Below, in pieces: positions 63,926 through 64,000 of a DNA stretch of 64,000 bases. The stretch is from the NCBI GenBank assembly GCA_963822905.1, contig CAWGJF010000002.1:372001-436000 (forward strand). Reading direction: 5' to 3'. The notes under the pieces were generated by a model, which worked only from the letters and a program-made list of their open reading frames with translations, was not told the DNA's origin and ran no database searches. The translations under genes and the position numbers were made by a program. Source of the DNA: CAWGJF01 sp963822905 (lineage in GTDB: Bacteria > Bacteroidota > Ignavibacteria > Ignavibacteriales > Ignavibacteriaceae). Numbering within the stretch: position 1 is the stretch's first letter; every line of letters begins with the position of its first letter.

Positions 63926-64000
63926 ATGAATCTTAAAGATAAAATATTAACCTGCCTGTCCGGAAGGCAGGGTTTTGATTTCATCAACACAGCTTCCGAC
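63926..64000 (+). CDS. possible start of a further gene, cut by the window end
   Basis: ATG at 63926 opens a frame that stays open for 25 codons to the edge (MNLKDKILTCLSGRQGFDFI). It lies 45 bases after the previous gene. A GC-rich hairpin runs through its codons 9-16. The stretch is too short to judge whether it is truly coding. Confidence 0.35.
   Translation, partial: MNLKDKILTCLSGRQGFDFINTASD
63951..63971 (+). repeat. GC-rich 7-bp hairpin near the right edge
   Basis: CCTGCCT (63951-63957) and AGGCAGG (63965-63971) enclose a 7-base loop GTCCGGA, followed by GTTTTG. It is much more GC-rich than its surroundings. It may be a dispersed repeat, a weak terminator of the previous gene, or part of the coding frame starting at 63926. 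Confidence 0.4.

Noticed and set aside
1..64000. CRISPR arrays, insertion sequences, prophage or rRNA genes
   Set aside because: No regularly spaced direct repeats, transposase, integrase, phage structural genes or rRNA sequence were seen on reading through the window.

Overview
The window is AT-rich bacterial DNA that looks like a member of the Ignavibacteria/Bacteroidota-Chlorobiota group. Three things point there. It has type IX secretion (T9SS) genes (porU, porV) and several secreted proteins ending in the YPNP-type C-terminal sorting domain. It has an alternative complex III (Act) fused into one locus with an A2-type caa3-like cytochrome c oxidase instead of a bc1 complex. Many genes lack a strong Shine-Dalgarno site or use TTG/GTG starts. 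The species cannot be named from the sequence alone.

Layout. 1-1461: end of an ExbB/ExbD/TonB energy-transduction operon. 1433-3599 (minus): an NHL-propeller protein followed by three small membrane proteins. 3822-8139: tRNA-Gln, then YceI, type III polyketide synthase, methyltransferase and FAD oxidoreductase (a compact lipid/quinone-like biosynthetic operon behind a perfect 20-bp palindrome), then tRNA-Glu and a strong terminator. 8158-10151: 2Fe-2S ferredoxin, endonuclease III, HD hydrolase, peroxiredoxin. 10302-22782: porU, porV, a secreted M6-like protein whose zinc-binding motif is lost, a gluzincin/propeller/beta-barrel protein and a DUF5683-type protein. 22839-29864: der, CoA-disulfide-reductase-like flavoprotein, upp, TPR protein, rel, ruvX. 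29943-30960: an isolated pair of bacterial microcompartment (BMC) shell genes, the second with an unusual C-terminal extension. 31028-35067: YbbR-like, tmk, Ctp protease, half-size TauE, small zinc-ribbon protein.

35369-50167 is one long respiratory locus: actA, a 59-residue small ORF, actB in three pieces, actC, an actD-actE fusion, actF, a membrane cytochrome c, Sco, ctaD, ctaE, subunit IV, ctaC, ctaB and a multi-pass membrane cytochrome c with a frameshift in its haem domain. Together these would oxidise quinol, pass electrons through c haems and reduce oxygen. All three frameshifts recognised in the window fall in this locus, and each is the equivalent of one extra base.

50299-53253 is a large T9SS cargo protein ending at a strong terminator. 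On the minus strand follow a glycosyltransferase, an AAA+/VWA (magnesium-chelatase-like) pair, clpP, tig and tRNA-Leu. The right end carries a PP2C phosphatase, murA, a seven-TM/gluzincin/TPR protein, and the start of one more possible ORF with a GC-rich hairpin.

The most interesting candidates are the BMC shell pair with no encapsulated enzymes and a SAP/Rho_N-like tail, the type III PKS operon with its operator-like palindrome, the pseudo-protease beside porUV, the three-module outer-membrane peptidase, and the frameshifted Act/cytochrome oxidase locus.
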